Assembly (NCBI RefSeq): GCF_003952525.1
Contig: NZ_CP034451.1
Coordinates: 4,030,001 to 4,094,000 of the forward strand
Origin: Mesorhizobium sp. M3A.F.Ca.ET.080.04.2.1
Lineage (GTDB): Bacteria > Pseudomonadota > Alphaproteobacteria > Rhizobiales > Rhizobiaceae
Reading direction: 5' to 3'
DNA: 64,000 nucleotides
Position 1 is the stretch's first letter. Each line of letters starts with the position of its first letter. The position numbers and the translations under genes were made by a program. Below the pieces are notes generated by a model. That model was not told the DNA's origin, did not search any database, and was given only the letters and a program-made list of their open reading frames with translations. Below, one piece after another: positions 1 through 10,653 of the stretch.

Positions 1-27
1 CTGATCTAAAATAAAAGGAACCGCTGG

Positions 28-1899
28 ATGCAATATAGGCGCTATATCGAGGGCCTTAGGGCCGTTGCTGTACTTCCGGTCGTACTCTTTCATTTCGGAA
101 TTTCGGCGATCCCGGGTGGCTTTAGCGGGGTCGATATCTTCTTCGTCATCTCCGGCTACCTAACCAGCGGAAGCCTCCTGGATGACCTTGAACGCGGCCA
201 ATTTTCCATCGTCAACTTCTACTGGCGCCGTGCCCGGCGCATTCTGCCGGCGCTCGTCTTTGTGATGCTTCTCACCTGCATTGCAGCATTGTTCATTCTT
301 CTGCCACCGGATCTGCGCGGATTCAGTCTTAGCATCATAGCTACCTCGACCTTCTGGTCGAACGTTTTCTTCTGGAAAACGTCAAGTTACTTCTCTATCG
401 ATGCCGCGCTTCTACCACTGTTGCACACTTGGCCGCTTTCCGTAGCGGAGCAGTACTACATCTTCGCACCAATCCTGATGTTCCTAATCTATCGCTACAT
501 CGGGAAGCGCTGGCTGACGACACTTCTTCCGATAATTCTCTGCAGCTTCGTAGTGGCGGTGATGGCGACATCGCTGGCACCCACCGCCGGATTCTATCTG
601 CTGCCGACCCGAATCTGGGAACTCATGTTGGGCGCCCTGCTCATGCTCAAATGCCCCTCGCCGCTGGGCAACCGATTCCTGATGGAGTCGGTGGGGGTGG
701 CCGGATTTGGCCTTCTCGCCATCGGGTTCTTCGCGATTTCGGCGAGTGATCCGTTCCCAGGCTACAACGCCTTGTATCCATGCATCGGAACGGCCCTTCT
801 GATCTATGTTGGCCAAAATACCCCCTCGACGGTCGCCACCCGCATGCTCGAAGTCCGGCCGCTGGTCTGGATTGGGCTCATCTCGTATTCGTTGTATCTT
901 GTTCACTGGCCTCTCAATGCGTTCGCGCACTATCTTTCGTTCCAAAAACTCGATCCGTTGATGACCGGTGCGATGTTGGTGGCAAGCCTCGCATTGGCTG
1001 CATTCTCCTGGAAGTTTGTAGAGCAGCCGTTTCGACAGAAGAGGGCCTTCACCTCCCCGGGGCCTATCTTCGCCTTTTCAGCGCTCGCGATCGTTGTCCT
1101 TTGTGCCGGCGGAGCGGCGGGGGCGCTCGGCAATGGCTTTCCGCAACGGTTTCCGGACTATGTCCAGCGGCGCATTTCCGTCGGGGACTGGAGGAATGGC
1201 ATCTGTTTCAACGAGGGCACCAGCCGGATCGAAAGCTGGAATATGGAGGATTGCACGCGCACCAGCGGTTTTCCAACAACGGTTTTTTTGTGGGGCGACT
1301 CCTTCGCCGCGCACTATGTTTCCGGCTTGGGTGCTAACATAAATCGATTGCAGGCGAACATCGTTGAATATACGTACGCCAGCTGCGCGCCGATACTCTA
1401 TTACTACCCTTACGATCGTCTTGATTGTGTCCGGTTCAATCGCAAGGCCTTGGACGTCATCTTGGAAGCGGACATCAAGACGGTTATCCTCAGCGGTAGA
1501 TGGAGTGACTATGAGGTCAGAGGTTTCGACGGTCTTCAGCAAACAATCGCTACGCTTCGTGCCCTGGGCGTGCGCGTGTTTGTCATCGGCCAGTCTCCGC
1601 AGTTCCCAACTGACGTCCGGAAAATTGCGTTCTTCGCCAAGCGCCAAAATCTGGACGATACGTCCTGGCCGATCGCGATGGACCCCGACATCAACGAACG
1701 TGTGCGCTCATTTACCAAAGGCGCCACATTCATCGATCCGCTGAAATTCCTGTGCAGCGCAGGACGCTGCGCCTATTCCGATAGAGGAGAGTTTTTATAT
1801 TTCGACTATGGTCATTTCTCTTCAGCCGGCGCCACACTGGCAATCTCGAAATACTGGCCGGCTTTTGGCAAGGACAATGCTCTTCCTAAGACGAAGTAG
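28..1899 (+). CDS. Acyltransferase-3 / SGNH-domain O-acyltransferase (OafA/YrhL type)
   Basis: A 623-residue membrane protein that should transfer acyl groups (usually acetyl) to cell-surface polysaccharide. The N-terminal part starts with the family signature RYIEGLRAVAVLPVVLFH and GGFSGVDIFFVISGYL, followed by about ten hydrophobic segments to roughly residue 370. The C-terminal periplasmic half is an SGNH hydrolase-like domain: WGDSFAAH (Ser block) near residue 425 and DYGHFSSAGA (Asp/His block) near residue 600. The ATG is preceded by AAAAGGAA at a normal distance. It stands alone, so the acceptor cannot be named; exopolysaccharide, LPS O-antigen or Nod factor decoration are all possible. 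Confidence 0.88.
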   Translation: MQYRRYIEGLRAVAVLPVVLFHFGISAIPGGFSGVDIFFVISGYLTSGSLLDDLERGQFSIVNFYWRRARRILPALVFVMLLTCIAALFILLPPDLRGFSLSIIATSTFWSNVFFWKTSSYFSIDAALLPLLHTWPLSVAEQYYIFAPILMFLIYRYIGKRWLTTLLPIILCSFVVAVMATSLAPTAGFYLLPTRIWELMLGALLMLKCPSPLGNRFLMESVGVAGFGLLAIGFFAISASDPFPGYNALYPCIGTALLIYVGQNTPSTVATRMLEVRPLVWIGLISYSLYLVHWPLNAFAHYLSFQKLDPLMTGAMLVASLALAAFSWKFVEQPFRQKRAFTSPGPIFAFSALAIVVLCAGGAAGALGNGFPQRFPDYVQRRISVGDWRNGICFNEGTSRIESWNMEDCTRTSGFPTTVFLWGDSFAAHYVSGLGANINRLQANIVEYTYASCAPILYYYPYDRLDCVRFNRKALDVILEADIKTVILSGRWSDYEVRGFDGLQQTIATLRALGVRVFVIGQSPQFPTDVRKIAFFAKRQNLDDTSWPIAMDPDINERVRSFTKGATFIDPLKFLCSAGRCAYSDRGEFLYFDYGHFSSAGATLAISKYWPAFGKDNALPKTK

Positions 1900-2229
1900 C
1901 GGCTCAGCGGCTGACAAGCACCAGTACGGGTCCCAGTGATAGCTCCTGCTTCCGCAGCAGCCGCGACGATGGAGCTGTTCAGGTTTAAGGCCCCCGATAG
2001 TGACCTAGGATGGGTGCTGCCACGCGGCTCGGACTCAGCGTGCATTATCACGTAAATGTTGAGAGAATGAATGGCGCCGCGAAGGGCAATTCCAGCCGTC
2101 CAAAGCGACAGGCGTGTCGCGGCCTCGACATTGCAGTGGCGCTTACCTAACACGGCCTCACACTGCCCTCTAAGCGGCCCCGAATTTGAACTGACGGCCC
2201 CTGGCCGGTTCATCGGGCAGGTCAAGGGC
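1900..2229. other. Gene-free stretch after the acyltransferase
   Basis: No supported gene or RNA. The minus strand is open for over 100 codons but its translation shows no family signature. It leads into the IS3 scrap that follows and may be further insertion-sequence debris. Confidence 0.4.
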
Positions 2230-2263
2230 TAGGTGTAGTACACAGGGCTCATAACTTTCAGTT

Positions 2264-2379
2264 TCTAGTTGGTACGATGGGCCGTGGACGGTCGATGCAG
2301 ACTTCAAGATGGCGAACGAAGCTCTCCATGCGTGCGTTGTCGAGGCAAGTGCCTTTGCCATGCTCGCGACTGGAGAGAT
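2264..2379 (-). mobile_element. IS3-family transposase fragment
   Basis: Read on the minus strand, the segment encodes HGKGTCLDNARMESFVRHLE, which matches the conserved DNA/ESF block near the end of the IS3-family DDE integrase (typically GxxxDNAxxESFF..LK). Only about 35 residues survive and no terminal repeats were seen. It begins directly after the stop codon of the porin gene, so an insertion or deletion event probably created the junction. Confidence 0.6.
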
Positions 2380-2380
2380 T

Positions 2381-3520
2381 TCAAAATGAGCCTTGTAAGC
2401 GGAGAATGCCGCCGACGCTGTTCGGCTTGCTCGTGCCCTTGACGGCGGTAGGCTCGGCAGGGCCGAGGCCAGAGTTGCCGTAGTGGTCGTAATCGACCTC
2501 GGCTGTGACCGTGAAGCCGGGAACGACCATGTAGGCGACGTTTGCAGCCACACCAGCATCCTTGAGCTGATCACCCGAGACCTGAAGGTTGAACGAAGTT
2601 TTCTCGTCAAACTCGTAGGTGGCGCCCGCCCAGAAAGCCCACTGGCCGTTCCAGATTTTGTACGAGCCGCGCCCATGATTGGCAATTGCGCCGTTTGAGT
2701 CCTCGTTGAGACTGGCATTGGAACCGTAGCCGAAGAGTCCAAACAGCGACAGCTGGTTTGTGACAGCGACGTCGACGCGGATCTTGCCGGCAAAAGCTTC
2801 GTAATTGCTGTCATAAGCCGCGACGCCGGTGATCGAGCCCCAGCCTTGCGTGTATTTCAAGCCGGCGACAACGTGCGGAATATAGCTGTCGATAGTACCG
2901 GCTGAGCCCGATCCTTGTTCGAGCGAAATCACAGTCGAAATGCCGTTGCCGGCGTCGAAGTGGTACTGAGCCACGTTGGTGTCGAAGCCGGCCGACGGAA
3001 CGAGCATACTATCGAGAACGTCGCCAGCGTAGCTTACAAACGTATCGAAGGCCGACCCCTCCTTGCCAACTCGCAGGCCTCCCAGCTCGACCCAGGCAGA
3101 AGCCAGTGCGAGGCCGCTGTTGAAATCATAGTTCTGAGGACTGTCATGCGAGTTAGCGCTGTTGCCAAAATTCACGTGGGTTTCGGTATAGGTCGTCAAC
3201 GCGCCGAGCTCGGTCTGCTGGCCGGTCCAAGTTTTGAACGTGAAGCGTGTGCTGTTTCGCCAAGTGCCTTGGTCCTCGCCAGTTCTCACGTCCGAGGTTC
3301 TTGCGCTGTCATACGATCGGACGTCACCCAGGCCGATATCGTAACGGACATAGCCGCCGATGCGCAGGCAGGTCTCGGTGTTGGGAATATAGGAATATCC
3401 CGAGCCGAGGACGTCGCAGATCTTGATGTACTCGGCCGGTTCCCGCTCGGCGCCAGCTGCTCGACCGACGGAAACGGTCATCAGAGCAGTTAAGCCGAGA
3501 AGAGGACTCTTGATGTACAT
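2381..3520 (-). CDS. Alphaproteobacterial outer-membrane porin (Porin_2 / RopA-Omp2b type)
   Basis: A 379-residue porin forming a trimeric beta-barrel channel for small solutes. The start chosen is the ATG preceded by GGAG, giving a signal peptide (MYIKSPLLGLTALMTVSV...AGA) and then the family block EYIKICDVLGSGYSYIPNTE and CLRIGGYVRYD, whose two Cys are typical of rhizobial and Brucella porins. The chain ends in a terminal Phe (RLQGSF), as expected for barrel assembly. An in-frame extension upstream to 3691 has no RBS and is rejected. The 3' end abuts an IS3 scrap, but the ending looks complete. Confidence 0.9.
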   Translation of the reverse strand: MYIKSPLLGLTALMTVSVGRAAGAEREPAEYIKICDVLGSGYSYIPNTETCLRIGGYVRYDIGLGDVRSYDSARTSDVRTGEDQGTWRNSTRFTFKTWTGQQTELGALTTYTETHVNFGNSANSHDSPQNYDFNSGLALASAWVELGGLRVGKEGSAFDTFVSYAGDVLDSMLVPSAGFDTNVAQYHFDAGNGISTVISLEQGSGSAGTIDSYIPHVVAGLKYTQGWGSITGVAAYDSNYEAFAGKIRVDVAVTNQLSLFGLFGYGSNASLNEDSNGAIANHGRGSYKIWNGQWAFWAGATYEFDEKTSFNLQVSGDQLKDAGVAANVAYMVVPGFTVTAEVDYDHYGNSGLGPAEPTAVKGTSKPNSVGGILRLQGSF

Positions 3521-4139
3521 GTCTAGATCTCCATGAAGGAATAAAAAGGATAGAGGCGAAAGAGCAAGCTTTTCCTCTAAATTTTGTGCGTGTTGTCTCC
3601 AATATGTGGACGCCAAAGCGCTTGACACGAGAGGTGAGCCAGCGTAAAAGCCACATGTACTTATAATAGTGTTTTCTGTTAGGAGATTCATTATCGTTTA
3701 CATGTGAAACACTCCGGTCGGACCGCTGCAGCTCTCCGAAATAGAGCAGCAAGCGACATGCCAACCTGAAGCGTAAATGCGGCCGACACCAAAATCGGGC
3801 CGACGCGCCTTCGTCTCGCTGGAATCACTTTTTTTGAGGGTCACTGCGAAAAGCAATGTGCGACACGGTTCGCCATGTTCGATATGTGACAGTCTCGTTT
3901 AACAGCGACGGCTTCCCGTCTGACCGCAACGGAGGCCGCGCCATGCGCTACCGAGAAGGATCACTGCGCGTACGCTCCGCAAGGGCTGCGCCAGGAACAG
4001 AGGGCGTGCGCGTCCGAGGCGTCGCATGGTGGCCGCAGCACCTTTTCGCCGCTGTAAGTTCGCCGTGCAGGTACATTGCGCGGCCGGAAGCGAGAGGGAG
4101 CGCACCCTGAAACGGCTGCCTACGGCTCGCCTCGAGTAA
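3521..4139. other. Intergenic region upstream of the porin
   Basis: No gene supported. It should hold the porin promoter on the minus strand (a TATTAT-like box lies near 3663), but no convincing pair of promoter hexamers was found. Confidence 0.35.
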
Positions 4140-4145
4140 TTGGCG

Positions 4146-4559
4146 ATGAACAGCATTCTCGAGAACTTAGTCTCGACGGAAAGAGCAACGAAAGGAAGCC
4201 GCTTGGACGAGCACGATCCGAAGGAAGAACCGATCGAGACCATTTTCCGCAACGGCACAATCACTGCCGTGGGTATCCTGCTTGCCTTTTCGCTCGGCTT
4301 CCTCACTCATTGGGCCGCGAACCCCTTGCCATGGCAACTCTACGATCTGTTCGCCGTAGTGCCGATCCTGCTCGGCATCGCACTGCAGATGAGAGCGCTG
4401 TCCATGCTGCTCGACATGAGTTCCTTGCGGCGCCCCATCTACGAACGCGCCAATCGCATTTTCATGGTCGGCCTCATCCAGACCGCGTGTGGCGTCGGCA
4501 TGGCCATCTTGGTCGATCTTTTCGGGATATCGGTAGGGGGCACGCTGCCCGGCGCTTGA
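4146..4559 (+). CDS. Small inner-membrane protein of unknown function
   Basis: About 137 residues, not recognised as a named family. After a charged N-terminus (residues 1-36) it has two or three hydrophobic helices (ITAVGILLAFSLGFLTHWA; LFAVVPILLGIALQM; a third near FMVGLIQTACGVGMAILVDL). This layout resembles small conserved membrane proteins common in rhizobia. A TTG two codons upstream (4140) is an alternative start. It stands alone on the plus strand. Confidence 0.55.
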   Translation: MNSILENLVSTERATKGSRLDEHDPKEEPIETIFRNGTITAVGILLAFSLGFLTHWAANPLPWQLYDLFAVVPILLGIALQMRALSMLLDMSSLRRPIYERANRIFMVGLIQTACGVGMAILVDLFGISVGGTLPGA

Positions 4560-5029
4560 CGACAAGCCACACCGCCGCTCTTCGCTCGAAGCGACGTCAA
4601 GCCGGGGAACCTTGTGCACCCCCTAGCGGCGTCCTCCTTTCATCAAATGAGCCGACGTCAGCTTTAGAGCGTCTCGGTGGCTAAAGCCGGTATGGTTTTT
4701 CGGCCGGCAGGGAAGGCCGCTGGCTGGACCTGGATGGCGTCTGAACGAGGCTTGACAGGTCCGTTGCGTCGGACATGAATTTCGCATTGCAAAGTTCTTC
4801 CGCAGACGCCTCAAGCACACTGCACTGGCGTCACGTACTACTCAGACGTTGAATGCGGCACCGCACCATCACCTCAGGCGCAACCATGGCACGCGCGCTC
4901 CCCGGCGTGGTTGACCCCATCCTGTCCAAACGAGACTGCGACATAAGCGGGACGCACTGACTTAGGTCAGAGACCAGGACGAGCGCGCAACGAAAGAATG
5001 ATGGATCAGCGACGTGGGATGACAGCTCC
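4560..5029. other. Gene-free stretch upstream of the hemN pseudogene
   Basis: No supported gene. The one notable element is a small palindrome, CTGAC-TTAG-GTCAG, at 4957-4970. Confidence 0.4.
4957..4970. promoter_or_regulatory. Weak FNR/FixK-like palindrome upstream of hemN
   Basis: CTGACTTAGGTCAG is a 5-4-5 palindrome about 60 bp before hemN. The FNR/FixK consensus is TTGAT-N4-ATCAA, so this is a poor match. It is listed because rhizobial hemN genes are usually under FixK/FNR control. Confidence 0.25.
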
Positions 5030-6356
5030 TTGCACACCTCAATCCTGACAAAGTACCGGGACCCCCGGCCGCCTTGGTATACCATCTATCCGACTGTGCC
5101 AGACTTCTCTGCGGCAGTTGGTGCTGACGATTATGAGGAATGGCTGGGGGGCCTCCCGGCCGACGAATCGGTGTCGCTCTATTTCCACATTCCGTTTTGC
5201 CGATCCATGTGCTGGTATTGCGGCTTCCCTACCGCGGTCATCCGTCGCAACGGCCCGATCCTTAATTATTTAGCGGTGCTGCGTCAGGAGATCAGTTTGG
5301 TGTCGGAGCAAGTGCGGCAAGGGCTGCCGGTGAGCGATGTGCATTTCGGCGCGGAACGCCTCACCTTATCGGGCCAGCCGAGCACTTGGCGCTGATGGAA
5401 TTTCTACGCCGCCACTTCGCTTTCAGCAAAACTGCTGCGATCACCGTGGAGATCGATCCCCGAACGTTCACACCGGAAATGGCCGAAGCCTTGGCAGCTA
5501 ACGGTGTCAACCGCGCGAGCATCGGCGTGCAGAGCTTTGATCCCGATGTGCAAAGGCGATCAATCGGATCCAGAGTAAGGTGCAGACGGCCGCTGCAGTC
5601 CAAAATCTCCGCCGGCATGGCGTTGGCCATATCAACTTCGACCTCATCTTCGGTCTACCGAAACAGACTGTGCAGTCCTGCATCCAGACCGCGATGGCTG
5701 CGGTCGCCATGCGCCCCAACCGGCTTGCGGTGTTCGGATACGCGCATATTCCTTCCGTGATAAAGAACCAGCGCCTATCGAGCAGGCAGGTCTACCGGAC
5801 GGCGATCTTCGCGCCGAACAGGCTGCAGCTGTCGCCGAGACACTGGTTGGCGCTGGCTACCGGGAGATCGGGCTCGATCATTTCGCTCCGCCGGACGACG
5901 AACTCGCGCTAGCGCAGAAGACCGGGCGCGCCTACGGCGTAATTCGCTGGGATACTCGGCCGATACTTGCAAAACGTGATCGGCTTAGGCGCGTCGGCTA
6001 TTGGCCGAGTCCGCGAGGGGTATGTTCAGAACGAAGTAACACGGGATTCTTACGCCCGGCACATCGCAAGTGGACGTCTGGCGACATCAAAGGGTCACCG
6101 TCTGACCGACGATGACCGGGTGCGCGCAGCGATCATCGAGCGACTGATGTGCGATTTGGAGGCCGACGTGCCGACCATCTGTGCCGCCCACGAAATCGAA
6201 CCAGCTCGTTTTCTCGATTCAGTTGAGAGTTTGGTGACGCTGGCTGAGGAGGGGATCCTGGACGTCGAAAACGGCTTCATCCGCGTGCGGCCGGAGCACC
6301 GCTTTGTTGTTCGCGCCGTTGCTGCTGCATTCGATGCTTTTCTCGCGAATCGATGA
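5030..6356 (+). pseudogene. hemN: Oxygen-independent coproporphyrinogen III oxidase (HemN), multiply frameshifted
   Basis: HemN is a radical-SAM enzyme that decarboxylates coproporphyrinogen III in low-oxygen haem synthesis. The radical-SAM site is readable (HIPFCRSMCWYCGF, the CxxxCxxC cysteines), as are SIGVQSFDPDVQ, INFDLIFGLPKQT and NVIGLGASAIGR. These blocks lie in different frames. Single-base losses near 5350 (in the FGGGTP motif) and near 5551, further shifts near 5755 and 5930, and another before 5967 break the gene. Total span matches a normal hemN of about 440-450 codons, so decay is by indels and not truncation. The first readable start is a TTG. Function would need another hemN copy elsewhere. 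Confidence 0.88.
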
Positions 6357-6590
6357 GTTGAGGCCACGACGCCGAAAGGCATCAAACCTTGTTTGGCGCT
6401 CGTCGGCATGGGCTCTCGCAGAAGACTCCGCAAGCGTATGCAGGGGACTTCCACTTGACGCCGCGTTCACCATCATCTCGCCTGGGTGCGCGCGAAAGCG
6501 CACAACCCGGAGCACGCTGCTCTCGGTGTGAGGCTGTGCTCTGCAAAGCACCGGTGATCCACCCTGTCCCTGGACAGCAGCTTGATGGCG

Positions 6591-8234
6591 TCATCTTGGA
6601 GGACGAGAAAAGATTGTCGAGGTACGGGTACGAATTGCCTCGGTCGTCCGTTCAATCGAAAGCACTGTCTGCGGAGGCACCTCTCCTTCATGCAGTGACA
6701 GGAGATGCTGGGCGACTTCCTTATCTGCTGCGGTGAGTCGATGATTTAGGCGGAGAAAGTCCATCCAGGTGGGGGTGCGGAATGTCTCCGTCCAAAGTGA
6801 CGGTGTTTGCAGATTTCGCTGGAGCGTCCAGTTTCGTGCACCGGCACGGCTCTGGACGTGTCGCCGCGTGCGCATGGAGCCCAGAAAGGCCTCGATATTT
6901 TCCTCCGATATCAAATACTCGACCTTGGCCACGATAGGGCCACTTCTGGGTTTCAGATCGAGAGCCACGTCCGGCGGATGAAAAACTGAACTTTCTTGAT
7001 CGGTTTCTTCCCAGGGACGGACCGGCAACACGATCCCCGCTGCTGCAACCAGCAACAGAGCGCCTGCGGCGCCCTCCAATGCTAAGGTCAAGGAATAGTT
7101 TTGCGCGACAGAACCCCAGATCCAGCTGCCAGCAGCCATACCGCCTGCGCTCAAGGCGTAGTAAATGGAGAGCGTGCGGCCTACAACCCACCTTGGGCTT
7201 GCCAACTGCACCGACACGTCAATGCCCGTCCAGGTGATAAGCCAACCCGCTCCGCCGAGCGCCAGCGAAATGGCCGCCACAGGAATCGACGATGTAAGGG
7301 CAAGGGAGAGGCAACAGACTGCACAAGCCACAGAGGCGAAGGCCACCAGCCTGTTTTGAGACGTGACCTTCCTCAAGAAGCCGTTGCCCATGCCCGCGAT
7401 GAAAGCACCCATGCCGAAGCCGGCCAATAAGATACCGTAGACAATTGGCCCACTCTTCAACTGATCCCGGACGACGAGGGGGAGCAACGCCAGAATGGAG
7501 ATGCTTGCCAATCCGAAAAGAGCGGCTCGGGCGGTCGCTGCCCTGATCTCCAAAGACATCGCAGTAAAGCGCACTCCGTCATGAATTGCCGTCGTCATTC
7601 TCTCACGAGGGAGAGGCGAAGAGCGGACCTCCCATTTGGTGCGCCATATCGCGCTTATGGGCGCCAGATCACTCACCGCAGCCAAGGCGAAAGCGGCCAG
7701 CGGCCCAAAGACGGCCAGGATCACGCCCCCCAAGGCCGGACCAACGCTGCGCACAATGTTGTATCCGACGGACATAAGCGTCACTGCGGCCGGAATGTCG
7801 CGTTTGTGAAGGATATCGCCGACCGAAGCGTGCCAAGCCGGATCATTCAAGGCAAAGCCGCAGCCGGCCAGGAAACCTAACCCGAGAATCAGCCAAGGAC
7901 TGACAAATCCCAGACCCACAGAAATCATCAGCGTCGTCGACGCCGATGCTATCAGGCAGTGTCCCGCAAACATCACCCACCGGCGGCTGAAGTTGTCGGC
8001 AATGGCTCCGGCGAAAACTGAGAGGAAGAACACCGGCAATGTGGATGCGGCCTGGACGAGTGCCACCATGAGGTCGGACGCTGAAATCGTTGCCATAAGC
8101 CAACTGATGGCGACCGTTTGCACTAGCCAACCGAGGCTGGAAATCTGGGTGGCCGCCCAAATTGAGCGAAACACCTTGTTTCGAAATGGGGCGAGCGTCT
8201 TTGAAACGGGCGGTTGAGGATTTTCGCTCTGCAT
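6591..8234 (-). CDS. MFS transporter, enterobactin-exporter-like (MFS_3) family
   Basis: A 547-residue major facilitator with about 12 hydrophobic segments in the first 420 residues (for example VALVQAASTLPVFFLSVFAGAIAD and SRRWVMFAGHCLIA, the loop 2-3 region of MFS_3 proteins). A soluble tail of roughly 130 residues follows (KVEYLISEENIEAFLGSMR...). This fused tail is usual in the rhizobial members. Substrates of this family are generally exported small molecules, but nothing here names one. It lies downstream of bioZ on the same strand with a 173-bp gap, so it may or may not be cotranscribed. Confidence 0.85.
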   Translation of the reverse strand: MQSENPQPPVSKTLAPFRNKVFRSIWAATQISSLGWLVQTVAISWLMATISASDLMVALVQAASTLPVFFLSVFAGAIADNFSRRWVMFAGHCLIASASTTLMISVGLGFVSPWLILGLGFLAGCGFALNDPAWHASVGDILHKRDIPAAVTLMSVGYNIVRSVGPALGGVILAVFGPLAAFALAAVSDLAPISAIWRTKWEVRSSPLPRERMTTAIHDGVRFTAMSLEIRAATARAALFGLASISILALLPLVVRDQLKSGPIVYGILLAGFGMGAFIAGMGNGFLRKVTSQNRLVAFASVACAVCCLSLALTSSIPVAAISLALGGAGWLITWTGIDVSVQLASPRWVVGRTLSIYYALSAGGMAAGSWIWGSVAQNYSLTLALEGAAGALLLVAAAGIVLPVRPWEETDQESSVFHPPDVALDLKPRSGPIVAKVEYLISEENIEAFLGSMRTRRHVQSRAGARNWTLQRNLQTPSLWTETFRTPTWMDFLRLNHRLTAADKEVAQHLLSLHEGEVPPQTVLSIERTTEAIRTRTSTIFSRPPR

Positions 8235-8407
8235 GAGGTATTGCTGGCCTTCGATGAGCGCTGCGATTTGAGCAAGCGGGTCGATACTTAGACATCGCGG
8301 AGCACCGCACGGAACCCAGCTCTATGGAGCTTGCCGGCGACTATTTACGTATTGAGCCATTCTCATAGTCTCATTCATGAGCAGTCCTGTGCGCAAGCAT
8401 TGCTTTG

Positions 8408-9391
8408 CTAAATTCCCACCACAAGCGCGCCGCCGCTGAGACCCGCACCCGCTGCCGCCAAGAGGACTTTCTCGCCAGGCCGAAACGGCTGCGCCCGATG
8501 GGCCAGCGACAATGAGAGCGGGATCGTCGCGGCGGAAGAGTTGCCATATTCGGCGATCGTCTTGACGATCGAGTGATCAGCGATGCCGAGGTTCCTGCCG
8601 ACCGCGTCGAAAATGCGCGCATTGGCCTGATGCGGCACGAAACGATCGAGGTCTTGCGGCCTCAGTCGGGCAGCAGTGAGCGCATCTCTCGAGCAGGCGG
8701 TCATCATCTCCACGGCCTTGCTGAATACTTCACGGCCGTCAGTGATCGTCATCCGTGTCTGCGCGAGGTCGAGGTCGGCATGGAACGGAGTGTTGCTTCC
8801 CCCGGCGGGAATCTGGATTAGCCCGTAGCGCGAGCCGTCGGAATCCACCGAAGCGCCGAGAATGCCTCGATCCGGGTCATCGCAAGGACTGATCACCATG
8901 GCGCCGGCGGCATCGGCAAACAGCACGGCGCTGGCGCGCTCGGCCAAATTGATGCGGTGGCTGAGGATGTTGGCGGCGATGACAAGGCTCGCTTTGCCGT
9001 GCAGGCGGGTGAACCCGTCGGCGAACATCAGCGCATAGATGAAGCCGGCGCAGGCGCCGGTCAGGTCGATCGCTCCGGCGCGGCCTAGCCCCAGCCGATG
9101 TGCGACCAGCGGCGCGCTTGGCGGCAGAAGGTGATCGGGCGTCGACGTGGCGAGCAAGAGTAGACCGACGTCGCCGCGGTCGATACCGGCATTGGTCAGC
9201 GCCATGTCGCCGGCAGAGGCGGCAAGGCCCGACAGCGTGTCTTCGTCTGTTGCCCAGAAGCGCGAGCGAATTCCGGTGCGCCGCTCGATCCAGCCGGGCT
9301 CAAGCCCGAGCCGGTCTTCGATTTCCGGGTTCTCGACCTTGCGCGCCGGCGCATGATGGCCGAAGCCGAGAACGCGCGACGATAGGTTCAT
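8408..9391 (-). CDS. bioZ: BioZ, beta-ketoacyl-ACP synthase III-like enzyme of pimeloyl-ACP synthesis
   Basis: A 327-residue FabH-type condensing enzyme. The catalytic triad is visible: Cys in [13 protein letters not shown], His in PHQANARI and Asn in YGNSSAAT. In alphaproteobacteria BioZ condenses glutaryl-CoA (or glutaryl-ACP) with malonyl-ACP to start the pimelate moiety of biotin, replacing BioC/BioH. Its position as last gene of the bio operon, with its ATG overlapping the bioA stop by 4 nt, supports BioZ over a housekeeping FabH. Confidence 0.93.
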   Translation of the reverse strand: MNLSSRVLGFGHHAPARKVENPEIEDRLGLEPGWIERRTGIRSRFWATDEDTLSGLAASAGDMALTNAGIDRGDVGLLLLATSTPDHLLPPSAPLVAHRLGLGRAGAIDLTGACAGFIYALMFADGFTRLHGKASLVIAANILSHRINLAERASAVLFADAAGAMVISPCDDPDRGILGASVDSDGSRYGLIQIPAGGSNTPFHADLDLAQTRMTITDGREVFSKAVEMMTACSRDALTAARLRPQDLDRFVPHQANARIFDAVGRNLGIADHSIVKTIAEYGNSSAATIPLSLSLAHRAQPFRPGEKVLLAAAGAGLSGGALVVGI

Positions 9392-10653
9392 GGCCGCGAG
9401 CCGAAGCGTTCGCCGGCCTCCTCTATCGCGTCATAGAGCCCGCCCAATTCGTCGCTGGTGATGCAATAGGGCGGTAGAAGATAGAGGACATTGCCGAGCG
9501 GGCGCACAAGTAGCCCCCGCTCAAGGAAAAAAGCGCGCAGTTTTGGCCCGATCTCGGCCAGATAACCGGCTGAGCCGGTGCGTAGGTCGAGTGCCGCGAT
9601 GGTGCCGGTTGTCCGGCAGTCGGTGAAATATGGATTGACCCGGAAGCGTTGCAGCCCGGCGGCCTGCCTCGCGCTCAAGACCGCGATCCGCTCGGCCACC
9701 GGCTCGTCACGCCAGATCTCGACATTGGCAAGTGCTGCCGCGCAGGCGATCGGATTGGCGGTGTAGGAGCTCGAATGGAAAAACGTCTTCTTGCGATCCT
9801 CCGAAAAGTGAGCGTGGAAGATGGCATCGGTGGCGATCGTGGCGGCCAGCGGGATGGTACCACCGGTCAGACCTTTCGAGGTGCACAAGATGTCGGGCGA
9901 GACGGACGCCTGTTCGCAGGCAAACATGGTTCCGGTGCGCCCCCAGCCGGTCATCACTTCATCGGCGATCAGCAGCGTGCCGGAGGCTTCGGCGATCCTC
10001 TTCAATTCGGCAAGAACCCAGGCCGGATACATCAGCATGCCGCCGGCGCCAAGCACCAGCGGCTCGACGATCAGCGCGGCTGCGCGCCGGTCGCGGCTAA
10101 CGGCCTCGAACCGATCCAGCGTTTCCTGCTCGCGCCCGGCGGCCGGGAAGGGGATGGCGTCGACCTCGAACAGCAAAGGATCATAGGCGGCGTTGAAGAC
10201 GCCGCGGGCGCCGACGCTCATCGCCCCGATCGTGTCGCCATGATAGCTGTGCTCCATGACGGCGATGCGCGAACGCGGCGCGCCGATGTTGCGGAAATAG
10301 CCGAGCGCCATCTTCAGCGCGACTTCGACTGAGGTGGAGCCACTGTCGGAATAGAACACCCGGTCGAGGCCGGCGGGTGCGATGCCGATAAGCGCCTCGG
10401 CCAGCCGTTCGGCCGGCTCGTGGGTGAAGCCCGCGAAGATGATCTGGTCGAGGCTCGACGCGGTCGTCTCGATGGCCTTCATGATGCGGGGGTGGCGATG
10501 GCCATGGGTGACGACCCACCAGGAAGAAATCGCATCGAGGATGCGGAAGCCGTCGGCCTTGTGGAGATAGGCGCCTTCAGTCAGCACGATTTCAGGGACC
10601 GAGGGCTCTAGCGCGTGCTGCGTGAACGGATGCCAGACTCGAGACTCCGCCAT
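9388..10653 (-). CDS. bioA: Adenosylmethionine-8-amino-7-oxononanoate aminotransferase (BioA)
   Basis: A 421-residue class III PLP aminotransferase that converts KAPA to DAPA using S-adenosylmethionine as amino donor. It begins with the BioA-specific WHPFTQH block. It has [12 protein letters not shown], the glycine/serine phosphate-binding area [15 protein letters not shown], the PLP aspartate in [15 protein letters not shown] and the Schiff-base lysine in CTSKGLTGG. Its start overlaps the bioD stop by one base (TGATG) and its end overlaps bioZ by 4 nt, so translation is coupled. Confidence 0.96.
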   Translation of the reverse strand: MAESRVWHPFTQHALEPSVPEIVLTEGAYLHKADGFRILDAISSWWVVTHGHRHPRIMKAIETTASSLDQIIFAGFTHEPAERLAEALIGIAPAGLDRVFYSDSGSTSVEVALKMALGYFRNIGAPRSRIAVMEHSYHGDTIGAMSVGARGVFNAAYDPLLFEVDAIPFPAAGREQETLDRFEAVSRDRRAAALIVEPLVLGAGGMLMYPAWVLAELKRIAEASGTLLIADEVMTGWGRTGTMFACEQASVSPDILCTSKGLTGGTIPLAATIATDAIFHAHFSEDRKKTFFHSSSYTANPIACAAALANVEIWRDEPVAERIAVLSARQAAGLQRFRVNPYFTDCRTTGTIAALDLRTGSAGYLAEIGPKLRAFFLERGLLVRPLGNVLYLLPPYCITSDELGGLYDAIEEAGERFGSRP

